Positions 7,491 to 15,477 of a DNA stretch of 23,778 bases are shown one piece after another (position 1 is the first letter of the stretch; each line of letters starts with the position of its first letter). The position numbers and the translations under genes are program-made. The notes beneath the pieces are model-generated. The model had not been told where the DNA came from, searched no databases, and worked only from the letters and a program-made list of their open reading frames with translations. Origin of the DNA: UKL13-2 sp043773745 (GTDB lineage: Bacteria > Pseudomonadota > Gammaproteobacteria > Burkholderiales > Usitatibacteraceae); assembly GCA_043773745.1 (NCBI GenBank), contig JAYVEV010000115.1:1-23778 (forward strand), in the 5' to 3' direction.

Positions 7491-10339
7491 TACTTTCTCG
7501 AATTTGTTTTCCGCTTTTCTGTCACGCCTAGCAGCCTTGCCAAATACTGTCCGGTAAAACTTTGCGATGTCGCAGCAACCTCTTCAGGTGTGCCTTGCGC
7601 AATAATTTCACCACCGCCATCGCCGCCTTCCGGGCCTAGATCAATGACCCAGTCTGCGGTCTTTATCACGTCCAAATTATGCTCAATCACTACCACGGTA
7701 TTGCCGTGATCACGTAGGCGATACAGCACTTTCAGCAGCAAATCGATATCGTGGAAGTGCAAGCCAGTGGTGGGCTCATCTAAAATGAACAGCGTGCGTC
7801 CAGTATCCCGTTTTGATAATTCCAGTGACAGCTTGACGCGCTGCGCTTCGCCGCCTGAAAGAGTGGTGGCGCTTTGGCCCAGACGAATATAACCCAAGCC
7901 AACTTCCAATAAGGTCGCTAACTTACGCGCAACAATTGGCACGGGCTTAAAGAATTCATAGGCATGCTCAACGGTCATCTCCAGCACTTCGGTGATGTTC
8001 TTGCCCTTGTAGTGAACATCCAACGTTTCACGGTTATAGCGTTTGCCGTGACACACATCACAGGGTACATACACATCCGGCATGAAGTGCATTTCCACTT
8101 TAATCACGCCGTCGCCTTCACATGCTTCACACCGTCCGCCTTTAACGTTGAACGAGAAGCGGCCCGGCCCGTAGCCTCGCGCACGCGATTCAGGAACGCT
8201 AGCAAATAAATCGCGGATTGGCGTGAATAAACCCGTGTAGGTCGCAGGGTTCGAGCGCGGTGTACGGCCAATCGGTGCCTGATCGACGTTAATCACTTTA
8301 TCAAAATGATCCAGGCCTTCAATCGTTTCAAACGGCGCGGGCTCGTCACTTGATGCATAAATATGATGCGAGACCGCTTTATAAAGCGTGTCGTTAATCA
8401 GGGTTGATTTGCCTGAGCCCGATACACCAGAAATACAAATGAGGCCGCCGACTGGTAAATCGAGTCGAACATGCTTCAGATTATTGCCGGATGCGCCTTT
8501 GATAGTAAGGCGCTTATTGGGGTCAAACTTAAAACGTTTTTTGGGCACCGCAATTTGTTTTTTACCGGATAAATATTGGCCAGTCAGCGATTGCGATGAT
8601 TTTTTAATATCAGCCGGCGTGCCTTGCGCAACAATTTGCCCGCCATGCTCACCCGCACCAGGGCCCATGTCGACCACATAATCAGCGAGGTTGATGGCGT
8701 CTTCATCGTGCTCAACCACGATCACGGAATTACCCAGATCGCGCAGGCGCTTTAAGGTGGTGAGCAATCGTTCATTGTCACGCTGATGTAGACCAATAGA
8801 GGGCTCGTCTAGCACGTACATTACGCCGGTCAGGCCCGAACCAATTTGCGATGCCAGGCGAATCCGCTGTGCTTCTCCGCCCGAGAGCGTGTCGGCCGAG
8901 CGCACCAGCGATAAATAATCCAGTCCGACATTATTCAAGAATTGCAGGCGGGCTGAAATCTCGGCCAGAATTTTGTCAGCGATAGCCATTTTTTGCGGCG
9001 TCATCTTTACGGTGCCAAACCAGCGGTGCGCTTCTTTCAGCGGCATGGCTGAAATAGCGTGCAGGGTTTTATCAAACACTTTTACATTGCGCGCTTCCTT
9101 GCGCAGCCGCGTGCCTTCGCAATCGGGGCAAGCTTTGGTGGAAATATATTTGGCCAATTCTTCGCGTACCGCCATTGAATCAGTTTCGCGATGGCGTCGC
9201 TCGAGACTGTTGGCCACGCCTTCAAAGGTCTCCTCACGTGTCACCGAACGGCCACGCTCACCGGGATACTTGAACGGAATTTTTTCTTTGCCTGAACCAA
9301 ATAAAATAATTTGCTGCGCTTCAGGGGTGAGCTTGTCGAACGGCATATCAATATCGAATTTGTAATGCGCCGCCAACCCCGTCAAGATCTGAAAATAAAA
9401 CTGGTTACGTCGATCCCAACCCTTAATTGCGCCGCCCGCCAGTGACAAACCGGGATAGGCGACGATGCGCTTGGGATCAAAAAAAGTAATCTCGCCCAGG
9501 CCATCACAAGTTGGGCAGGCGCCCATCGGATTGTTAAACGAGAATAATCGCGGCTCCATTTCAGAGAGCGAATAATCGCATTGCGGGCAGGAAAACTTTG
9601 ACGAAAATAAGGTTTCTTTATCCGTCTCCATATTGATGGAAATTGCTTTACTCTCGCCCACCCGCAGACAGGTTTCAAACGATTCGGCAATACGTTGTTT
9701 TAATTCCGGCGCAACCTTTAAGCGATCGACCACCACCTCAATGGTGTGTTTCTTTTGCTTATCCAGCTTGGGGAATGCATCAATCTCGATGACTTTTCCA
9801 TTTACACGCAAGCGCACAAAGCCTTGTGAGCGGAAGGCCTCAATCATGTCCACATGCTCGCCCTTGCGGTTTACCACCACCGGCGCCAGCAACATTAATT
9901 TTGTATCTTGCGGATACATCAACACCGTATCAACCATTTGCGAAACGGTCTGCGCCTCAAGCGCCAATTGATGTTCCGGACAGTACGGGGTGCCAGCGCG
10001 GGCAAATAGCAAGCGCAAGTAATCGTGAATTTCGGTTACGGTGCCAACCGTGGAGCGCGGGTTGTGTGAGGTTGTTTTTTGCTCAATTGAAATAGCGGGC
10101 GACAAACCCTCAATCAAATCAACATCCGGTTTTTCCATCAATTGTAAAAATTGCCGCGCGTAGGCAGACAGCGATTCTACATAGCGACGTTGTCCCTCCG
10201 CATACAAGGTGTCAAAAGCAAGGGAAGATTTGCCGGAACCAGAAAGCCCGGTGATGACGACCAATGAATGGCGCGGAATATCGAGGCTGATGTTTTTGAG
10301 ATTGTGGGTGCGGGCACCGCGAATTTTAATGAAGTCCAT
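7490..10339 (-). CDS. uvrA: Excinuclease ABC subunit A
   Basis: A 949-residue UvrA, the damage-sensing ATPase of nucleotide excision repair, which loads UvrB onto lesions. Two ABC ATPase modules are intact: Walker A GLSGSGKSS at 31-39 and GVSGSGKST at 638-646; signature LSGGEAQR at 485-492 and 827-834; Walker B MYVLDEPS and LFILDEPT. Two zinc modules are present: CPQC and CPTC (C251, C254, C275, C278), and CEAC and CDVC (C737, C740, C760, C763). The length matches the family. The start MDFIKIRGARTHNLK is the usual N-terminus. It is divergent from ssb, a common linkage in Proteobacteria. I could not find an SOS box in the spacer. Confidence 0.99.
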   Translation of the reverse strand: MDFIKIRGARTHNLKNISLDIPRHSLVVITGLSGSGKSSLAFDTLYAEGQRRYVESLSAYARQFLQLMEKPDVDLIEGLSPAISIEQKTTSHNPRSTVGTVTEIHDYLRLLFARAGTPYCPEHQLALEAQTVSQMVDTVLMYPQDTKLMLLAPVVVNRKGEHVDMIEAFRSQGFVRLRVNGKVIEIDAFPKLDKQKKHTIEVVVDRLKVAPELKQRIAESFETCLRVGESKAISINMETDKETLFSSKFSCPQCDYSLSEMEPRLFSFNNPMGACPTCDGLGEITFFDPKRIVAYPGLSLAGGAIKGWDRRNQFYFQILTGLAAHYKFDIDMPFDKLTPEAQQIILFGSGKEKIPFKYPGERGRSVTREETFEGVANSLERRHRETDSMAVREELAKYISTKACPDCEGTRLRKEARNVKVFDKTLHAISAMPLKEAHRWFGTVKMTPQKMAIADKILAEISARLQFLNNVGLDYLSLVRSADTLSGGEAQRIRLASQIGSGLTGVMYVLDEPSIGLHQRDNERLLTTLKRLRDLGNSVIVVEHDEDAINLADYVVDMGPGAGEHGGQIVAQGTPADIKKSSQSLTGQYLSGKKQIAVPKKRFKFDPNKRLTIKGASGNNLKHVRLDLPVGGLICISGVSGSGKSTLINDTLYKAVSHHIYASSDEPAPFETIEGLDHFDKVINVDQAPIGRTPRSNPATYTGLFTPIRDLFASVPESRARGYGPGRFSFNVKGGRCEACEGDGVIKVEMHFMPDVYVPCDVCHGKRYNRETLDVHYKGKNITEVLEMTVEHAYEFFKPVPIVARKLATLLEVGLGYIRLGQSATTLSGGEAQRVKLSLELSKRDTGRTLFILDEPTTGLHFHDIDLLLKVLYRLRDHGNTVVVIEHNLDVIKTADWVIDLGPEGGDGGGEIIAQGTPEEVAATSQSFTGQYLARLLGVTEKRKTNSRK

Positions 10340-10444
10340 GTGCTATCTATTTGAAAAATCAAGGTTCATTCCCGGGATAGGGTGGCAACCTTAACGGGCG
10401 CATGCAATACGCCCAAATACATTTCGCTCTTACACAATCTCTTA

Positions 10445-10475
10445 TTGAAAAGTGCAAAAAGCAACCTGCTATGAT
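10445..10475 (+). promoter_or_regulatory. Candidate ssb promoter
   Basis: TTGAAA (10445-10450) and TATGAT (10470-10475) resemble sigma-70 -35 and -10 boxes, though the 19-nt spacer is long. The -10 is preceded by TGC, giving an extended -10 that can compensate. It would give an ssb leader of roughly 115 nt. This is a prediction from motif only. Confidence 0.45.
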
Positions 10476-10542
10476 ACCGCGTTCAGGTTTCAAACCATAC
10501 CTGTTTTTCACCAAAACTCGTAGGACAGAGACTTGAAAACGT

Positions 10543-10565
10543 GGGCGGCGGCCAAGCCTCCGCCC
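10543..10565 (+). other. GC-rich hairpin in the ssb leader
   Basis: GGGCGG (10543-10548) pairs with CCGCCC (10560-10565); inside it GGC (10550-10552) pairs with GCC (10556-10558) around a CAA loop, leaving one C/T mismatch. The structure ends 31 nt before the ssb start codon and has no T-run. It may affect mRNA stability or translation of ssb; this is inference. Confidence 0.5.
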
Positions 10566-10596
10566 CAATTCAAACCAAGATGAAAGGCACTATCAA

Positions 10597-11103
10597 ATGG
10601 CATCCGTCAATAAAGTTATCCTCGTCGGCAACCTGGGCCGCGACCCCGAAACCCGCTACATGCCCGATGGCGGCGCAATTACCAATATCTCGATTGCCAC
10701 GACCTCGAGCTGGAAAGACAAAAGCGGCGAAAAGCAGGAAGCCACCGAATGGCATCGCATCTCGTTTTTTGGCAAATTAGCCGAAATCGCAGGCGAGTAC
10801 TTAAAAAAAGGCTCACAGGTTTATGTCGAAGGCAAACTCAGAACCCGCAAATGGCAGGACAAGGATGGGCAGGATAAATACACGACTGAAGTGATTGCTG
10901 ATGCCATGCAAATGCTTGGCGGGCGTCAAGGCATGGGTGGCGAAGGTGGTGCCCCCAGTTCAGGTGGCGGTGACTACGGGCGTTCATCCAGCGGCTCATC
11001 TTCGGGTCCAGCGGGTGGCGGATCGGGCAGTGCGTCAAAACCCGCAGCAGCTAAAGGCGGCGCAGCAAAGTTTGATGATTTTGAGGACGATATTCCGTTC
11101 TAG
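10597..11103 (+). CDS. ssb: Single-stranded DNA-binding protein
   Basis: A 168-residue SSB, which coats single-stranded DNA in replication, recombination and repair. The OB-fold runs over residues 1 to about 110 with MASVNKVILVGNLGRDPETR, WHRISFFGKLAEIAGEYLKK and VYVEGKLRTRKW. A glycine/serine-rich linker follows, and the acidic tip FDDFEDDIPF is the docking peptide for partner proteins. An AAAGG lies about 9 nt before the ATG. It is divergent from uvrA and followed by a hairpin. Confidence 0.99.
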   Translation: MASVNKVILVGNLGRDPETRYMPDGGAITNISIATTSSWKDKSGEKQEATEWHRISFFGKLAEIAGEYLKKGSQVYVEGKLRTRKWQDKDGQDKYTTEVIADAMQMLGGRQGMGGEGGAPSSGGGDYGRSSSGSSSGPAGGGSGSASKPAAAKGGAAKFDDFEDDIPF

Positions 11104-11116
11104 AATAATTGGCATT

Positions 11117-11144
11117 CAGCCGCAGACCGATCGGTTTGCGGCTG
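11117..11144 (+). terminator. Hairpin terminator after ssb
   Basis: CAGCCGCAGA and TTTGCGGCTG bracket CC-GATC-GG, giving a 12-bp stem with a single G-T wobble and a GATC loop. It starts 13 bp after the ssb stop. The following TTAAAAG is a poor T-run, so termination may be partial or factor-assisted. Confidence 0.65.
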
Positions 11145-11212
11145 TTAAAAGTTGCTACATCCGTTCCGTCTGATAAAAATATCCGAGCGTAGATTAACGA
11201 GAGGCGGCCACC

Positions 11213-11644
11213 ATGAAATTTACCGCAAGCTGGCAATTTTTTGCTCTCGCCTCCGCAGGTTTCGCCGCGCTCACCGCCATTTTTGGCAAACTCGGCGTGG
11301 CAGAAATTAATTCCAATCTCGCCACCTTTATTCGCACTATTGTCATTTTGGCGGTTACGGCGCTGATCGTATCGTTACGAGATGAGTGGCGAACGCCAAC
11401 ATCTATCAGTTCCAAAACCATTTTGTTTTTAGTGTTGTCGGGTATCGCGACCGGCTTGTCATGGCTTTGCTATTACCGCGCATTGCAACTGGGGCCGGTA
11501 TCGCTCGTCGCGCCGGTCGATAAGCTAAGCGTGGCGCTGGTGGTGGTATTGGCGTTTTTCGTGTTGGGCGAAACGCCGAGCGCACAAACCATGATTGGCG
11601 CAGCGCTGATCGTGGTGGGCTCGTTGGTGATGCTTTTAAAATAG
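11213..11644 (+). CDS. Half-size EamA-family membrane protein
   Basis: A 143-residue integral membrane protein with about five hydrophobic helices (near residues 6-26, 36-55, 69-91, 96-119 and 125-142). The segment SWLCYYRALQLGPVSLVAPV, then DKLSVALVVVLAFFVLGE, is the standard core of an EamA (drug/metabolite transporter) domain. Full transporters carry two such domains; single-domain members of about 140 residues are a known group and probably work as dimers. The protein starts and ends cleanly, so it is not a truncated gene. GAGAGG lies 8-9 nt before the ATG. The PepSY-like gene follows 27 bp later on the same strand. The substrate is unknown. Confidence 0.88.
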   Translation: MKFTASWQFFALASAGFAALTAIFGKLGVAEINSNLATFIRTIVILAVTALIVSLRDEWRTPTSISSKTILFLVLSGIATGLSWLCYYRALQLGPVSLVAPVDKLSVALVVVLAFFVLGETPSAQTMIGAALIVVGSLVMLLK

Positions 11645-11671
11645 TCTTCATTAACCTCTAGGCAAATCAAA

Positions 11672-12151
11672 ATGAAAAAAGTGATCCGTATCACTACTGC
11701 TGTATTTGCGACTATTGCGCTCGTCGGCTACGTTAATTTCACTCAAGCAGCGGCGCCGGTGAAAGTTGCCAAAAAGGACGTGCCTGACGCCGTGCTCAGC
11801 TCGTTTACCAAGATGTATCCGCAAGCAACGGTCATAACCTATTCACGCGAAATTCGCGAAGGTAAAACCTGCTACGAACTCGAGTCTAAGGACGGCACCA
11901 TTAAGCGCGACATTATCTATGCCGCCAATGGGGATGTGATGGAAATTGAAGAAGCGATGAAAGCGAGTGAGTTGCCCGCCACCGTGATGGGCACGCTCAT
12001 TAAAAATTATCCGAAAGCGAAAATTACCGCCGCGGAAAAATTAATTAAAGGCACCACAATTCAGTATGAAACAACCATCAAGGTGAAAGGCAAAATGATT
12101 GATTTGGTGTTTGGTGAAACGGGCGAGTTGGTGAAGTCAGTAGCAAAATAG
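11672..12151 (+). CDS. Secreted two-repeat PepSY-like (BLIP-like) protein
   Basis: A 159-residue protein with a signal peptide (residues 1 to about 27, KKVIRITTAVFATIALVGY then TQAAA), so probably periplasmic. The mature part holds two related repeats: VPDAVLSSFTKMYPQATV with YELESKDG, and LPATVMGTLIKNYPKAKI with YETTIKVKG. This V/LP-x2-V-x-F/L-x3-YP pattern is that of the PepSY-like / beta-lactamase-inhibitor-like domain. Such proteins are often small, envelope-located and of unknown role; a binding or inhibitory role is possible but not shown. It starts 27 bp after the half-size EamA gene and may share its transcript. Confidence 0.82.
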   Translation: MKKVIRITTAVFATIALVGYVNFTQAAAPVKVAKKDVPDAVLSSFTKMYPQATVITYSREIREGKTCYELESKDGTIKRDIIYAANGDVMEIEEAMKASELPATVMGTLIKNYPKAKITAAEKLIKGTTIQYETTIKVKGKMIDLVFGETGELVKSVAK

Positions 12152-12274
12152 AAAGTCGTTTATCCATAGGGGTTTTCAGACCAAAAGCTTTGGAGACGTG
12201 CTTCAGCTATAGAGTTTATTTTGCGATAAGTGGCGTGGTGTCGAGCCATAACGAAAGGGTCATGAAGGCTGCGC

Positions 12275-12871
12275 TCACTTCGCTTTGGCTGCAGCCACCA
12301 GTCTTGCCAGCTCTTCACCGCTCTTGTAATGCGGCACGCGAATGACCATGCGCTTGGAGCGTTGAATAAAACTATTGCTGCCCGAAACTTCCTCTTGCCA
12401 ATATTTGTTGGCCAGTGCCAGATTAGTTTTTTCATCAAGCAAGAATGCATCCTTCGAACCGTGGCCGCCAAAGATATAGAGTTTGCCGTCAATCATTTTC
12501 CAGGTGTCGCCGTCGCCACCCCAAGGGATGCCGTAGGCGATGCCGTTGGCGCAGTAGCCGCCAAATTCGGGCAGATATTTGGTTGGCGCTTTGTCGAACA
12601 ACGCTTTATGCGCCGCGCTGACAAAATGAAAGGTAATGCCCTTGTAGTCCGACTTGAATTGGGGGCTACCCAGCGCATCCTTGTTATCGACGAAATAGCT
12701 CACCACATCAAAGCCTTTGAGCATGAGGGCATTGCCTTCCGCATCGGGCGTGGCATTGACTGGCTTGTAGCCGTCGCCTTTGTTTTGAGCGTTGATAGCA
12801 GAGCAAGCGCCCAGCGAGAAGGCGGTTACGGTGATGAATAACAGGGAGACAATTTTTCTAAACGAGGTCAT
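12275..12871 (-). CDS. YHS domain-containing lipoprotein
   Basis: A 198-residue protein beginning with a lipoprotein signal: basic MTSFRKIV, a hydrophobic stretch, then the lipobox LGAC with the lipidated Cys at 23. A YHS-type domain spans about residues 47-115: ALMLKGFDVVSYFVDNKDAL, FKSDYKGITFHFVSAAHKAL and LPEFGGYCANGIAYG. YHS domains often occur in metal-linked proteins. The frame opens 16 codons earlier at 12919, but MTSFRKIV is preferred because it starts the signal peptide and GGA lies 6 nt upstream. It converges with the PepSY-like gene (123-bp gap). The function is unknown. Confidence 0.85.
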   Translation of the reverse strand: MTSFRKIVSLLFITVTAFSLGACSAINAQNKGDGYKPVNATPDAEGNALMLKGFDVVSYFVDNKDALGSPQFKSDYKGITFHFVSAAHKALFDKAPTKYLPEFGGYCANGIAYGIPWGGDGDTWKMIDGKLYIFGGHGSKDAFLLDEKTNLALANKYWQEEVSGSNSFIQRSKRMVIRVPHYKSGEELARLVAAAKAK

Positions 12872-12943
12872 GATTTTTCCAATAAATTTGATGGTCAGCT
12901 TACATACGTGACTGCGCAAACAATAGATGCGCTTTAATCTACT

Positions 12944-13972
12944 TTAAGCAACCTTCAGCATAATTTTCCCGATATGCGCACTCGATTCCATCAGTTGATG
13001 CGCAGTGACAATTTCATCTAACGCAAACACCTTGTTGATGACCGGCTTCACCGCGCCGCTTTCAATTAATGGCCAGACTTTTTCTTTCAACGATACTGCA
13101 ATCGCGGCTTTTTGCGCATCGGGCCGCGCCCGCAAGGTTGAGCCGGTGATGGTTTGCCGTTTCATCATCAGCGGGCGAAAATCAACTTCGGCCTTGCCGC
13201 CCTCCAAAAACGCGATGAAACAATAACGACCTTCAAGCGCCAAAGAACGCAAATTCTTTTCAATATAGCTGCCGCCGACCATATCGAGAATCACGTTCAC
13301 GCCTTTTTTCTCGGTAATGGTGGCAATTTGAGCTGACCAATCTTGGGTTTTGTAATTGAACACATGAGCAGCGCCGACGCCTTTACAAAACGCCGCTTTC
13401 TCATCATTGCCGACCGTGGTGAATACTTCCGCGCCGAATGCCTTCGCCAGTTGAATCGCGGTTAAGCCGATCCCGCTGGAGCCACCATGAACTAAAAATT
13501 TCTCACCGGCTTTTAGCTTGCAGGTGTCAAACACATTGACCCAAACCGTGAAAAAATTCTCCGGCACGCCGGCGGCCTCAAGCATTGTTAAGCCATCAGG
13601 CACCGGCAAACAATGCGCCGCGGGTGCCACGCAATATTCGGCATAGCCGCCACCGGGCGTGAGTGCGCAAATGTTGTCACCGATGCTGAAGTTCGACACC
13701 TCTGCCCCTATAGCCACTATCTCGCCAGACACTTCCAAACCCATGATTGGCGATGCCCCCGGTGGCGGTGCGTAGTTGCCTGACCGTTGTGCCACATCGG
13801 GGCGGTTCACACCCGCGAATGCGACCTTAATAAGAACATCATGCGGCCCCGGCATCGGTAGTGGTCCGCTGGCGATTTGCATAACTTCAGCCGCGCCCGC
13901 CGCGCTCACGGTGACGTAGCGCATCGCAGAAGGCAGTGCGGCTTGGGTGGCAGAATGACCGGAAGCAGACAT
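12944..13972 (-). CDS. NAD(P)H quinone oxidoreductase, zinc-independent MDR family (PIG3-like)
   Basis: A 342-residue medium-chain dehydrogenase/reductase without the zinc-binding cysteine/histidine set. The N-terminal substrate domain includes AFAGVNRPDVAQRSGNYAPP and IMGLEVSGEIVAIG; the Rossmann fold has VHGGSSGIGLTAIQLAKAFG (161-180). This pattern matches the PIG3/TP53I3 group of NADPH-dependent quinone reductases, which reduce quinones and reactive carbonyls in the cytoplasm. The start at 13972 is supported by AAAGGA 7 nt upstream; M17 (MRYVTV) is the family-like start but has no such site. On the minus strand a TATAAT (14028-14023) lies upstream without a good -35. It is divergent from ppk2. 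Confidence 0.9.
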   Translation of the reverse strand: MSASGHSATQAALPSAMRYVTVSAAGAAEVMQIASGPLPMPGPHDVLIKVAFAGVNRPDVAQRSGNYAPPPGASPIMGLEVSGEIVAIGAEVSNFSIGDNICALTPGGGYAEYCVAPAAHCLPVPDGLTMLEAAGVPENFFTVWVNVFDTCKLKAGEKFLVHGGSSGIGLTAIQLAKAFGAEVFTTVGNDEKAAFCKGVGAAHVFNYKTQDWSAQIATITEKKGVNVILDMVGGSYIEKNLRSLALEGRYCFIAFLEGGKAEVDFRPLMMKRQTITGSTLRARPDAQKAAIAVSLKEKVWPLIESGAVKPVINKVFALDEIVTAHQLMESSAHIGKIMLKVA

Positions 13973-14092
13973 GTTGTGTCCTTTACATTAGAGTAGGGCA
14001 TCGAAGCAGCATTTATCGAGCAATTATAGATGTAGTGCCTGCGCCCCGGCGCGATGCAAGTCATTGTCTTTTACTAATTTGAGTCCCATATC

Positions 14093-14926
14093 ATGCCCAA
14101 GAAAAATCTCGAACCCAATTCGCTGCTCATCAAGCCAATTGTCGCCACGCCAAAAACAAAGCTGGCCGCCATTGATACCCGTTCAACTTGTGGCTATGAA
14201 GGTGATAAATCCAGCGCCATCGCACAGCAGGCGGCGCTGAACGTACAACTTGGGGAATTGCAAAATCTGTTGTATGCCGAACATAAGCACAAGGTGCTGA
14301 TTGTTTTACAGGCGACGGATACGGGCGGCAAAGATGGCGCGATCAAAAAAGTATTTTCCGAAGCCAGTCCGCAGGGTGTGCGCATTGCCAGCTTCAAGGC
14401 GCCCACCGCCACCGAGCTTGATCATGATTATTTGTGGCGGATCCATCAACAAGCGCCCGCCAAAGGCGAGATTGCGGTGTTTAATCGCAGCCATTACGAA
14501 GATGTGCTGATTACCCGCGTGCATGGCTGGATTGACGATGCCACGGCCAAGCGGCGTTTCAAGCAGATCAATCATTTTGAGGAAATGCTGGTTGAAGAGG
14601 GCACCACGATCCTCAAGTTCTTCTTGCACATCTCCAAAGACGAACAAAGACAACGTCTGCAAGATCGGCTCGATGATCCCACTGAGCGCTGGAAATTTAA
14701 TGTGGGCGATTTGGCGGAACGCAAAAAGTGGGACGAGTATCAGCGTGTTTATCAGGAGGCGATGAACGCTACATCATGCCCGCATGCGCCTTGGCATGTG
14801 GTGCCAGCTGATCGTAAATGGGTGCGCGATATTTATATTTCCACCGTATTGGTCAACGCATTAAGCCAACTTAATATGCAATATCCCGATGCGCCTGCCG
14901 AACTGCAAAAAATAGTGATTGAGTAG
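14093..14926 (+). CDS. ppk2: Polyphosphate kinase 2, class III type
   Basis: A 277-residue PPK2 that uses polyphosphate to phosphorylate nucleotides. Walker A is ATDTGGKDG (74-82); Walker B region is VFNRSHYEDVLI (129-140), with E136 in the position that marks class III enzymes. Class III PPK2s can convert AMP through ADP to ATP. The sequence is close to the Meiothermus ruber class III enzyme as I remember it: LLYAEHKHKVLIVLQATDTG, ILKFFLHISKDEQRQRLQ and the C-terminal KIVIE are shared. The lid and base-binding parts look complete. It stands alone, divergent from the quinone oxidoreductase, with no ppx or ppk1 nearby. The start is chosen by family length; no strong ribosome binding site. Confidence 0.93.
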   Translation: MPKKNLEPNSLLIKPIVATPKTKLAAIDTRSTCGYEGDKSSAIAQQAALNVQLGELQNLLYAEHKHKVLIVLQATDTGGKDGAIKKVFSEASPQGVRIASFKAPTATELDHDYLWRIHQQAPAKGEIAVFNRSHYEDVLITRVHGWIDDATAKRRFKQINHFEEMLVEEGTTILKFFLHISKDEQRQRLQDRLDDPTERWKFNVGDLAERKKWDEYQRVYQEAMNATSCPHAPWHVVPADRKWVRDIYISTVLVNALSQLNMQYPDAPAELQKIVIE

Positions 14927-14972
14927 GCACAGCACCGACTTTTTTGCCGCGCTGCACAATCGCGCTAAGCCC

Positions 14973-15001
14973 TTGTGTTAAAATAAGAAAAATTATATTT
15001 A
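14973..15001 (+). promoter_or_regulatory. Candidate promoter for fmdB-DUF502
   Basis: TTGTGT (14973-14978) and TATTTA (14996-15001) are 17 nt apart in an AT-rich stretch between ppk2 and fmdB. The overlapping TGTTAAAAT could act instead as an extended -10. The 140-bp gap holds no gene. Motif-based only. Confidence 0.4.
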
Positions 15002-15066
15002 AAGTTATAACAGCAGCTTAAAAGTTATTCCACGGTAGTGTTTGATATCTAGGGCCGGAGCAAGAA

Positions 15067-15459
15067 ATGCCGATTTACGCGTATAAATGTTCGTCGTGCG
15101 GTCACACCGCTGACGTTCTCCAGAAAATGTCTGCTGACCCGTTGACTGATTGTCCGGCCTGCGGCAAATCAAGCTACTCCAAGCAAGTCACCGCACCGAG
15201 TTTTCAGCTTAAAGGTAGCGGCTGGTATGTCACTGATTTCAAAGGCGAGAAAAAGCCGGCTGTGGTGCCGGCAGTAGACGCCGCCAAGACCGAAAATCCT
15301 GCGGATGCAGCGCCGGCCAGCAGTACAGAATCAGCAGGGACCACGGCAGGTACCAAGGCAGGCACCCCTGCTGCCACGTCAGCCCCTGCCGCTGCGCCAA
15401 CCCCTGCTGCTTCGTCTGCACCTGCCAAGCCCGCCGCTGCGCCAGCGGCCAGCACCTAA
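15067..15459 (+). CDS. FmdB-family zinc ribbon protein with Ala/Pro-rich tail
   Basis: A 130-residue protein. Residues 1-57 form the FmdB/CxxC regulatory zinc ribbon: MPIYAYKCSSCGHTADVLQK, with Zn-ligand candidates C8, C11, C29 and C32, and the conserved FQLKGSGWYVTDFK. Residues 58-130 are almost only Ala, Pro, Thr and Ser with a few Lys, a disordered low-complexity tail. Family members are small and poorly characterised; a regulatory role is assumed from old amidase-operon work. GGAG at 15056-15059 supports the start. It is 18 bp upstream of the DUF502 gene and two genes upstream of aspS, an arrangement seen in other Burkholderiales. Confidence 0.9.
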   Translation: MPIYAYKCSSCGHTADVLQKMSADPLTDCPACGKSSYSKQVTAPSFQLKGSGWYVTDFKGEKKPAVVPAVDAAKTENPADAAPASSTESAGTTAGTKAGTPAATSAPAAAPTPAASSAPAKPAAAPAAST

Positions 15460-15477
15460 GCCGGTTGAGCACTCACT

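Noticed and set aside
10501..10528. CTGT and ACAG half-sites in the uvrA-ssb spacer as a LexA site.
   Set aside because: They are 20 nt apart, not 8, so they do not form a standard site.
12329..12841. A 170-codon open frame antisense to the YHS lipoprotein gene.
   Set aside because: It mirrors a gene with a convincing signal peptide, lipobox and domain; no independent coding evidence.
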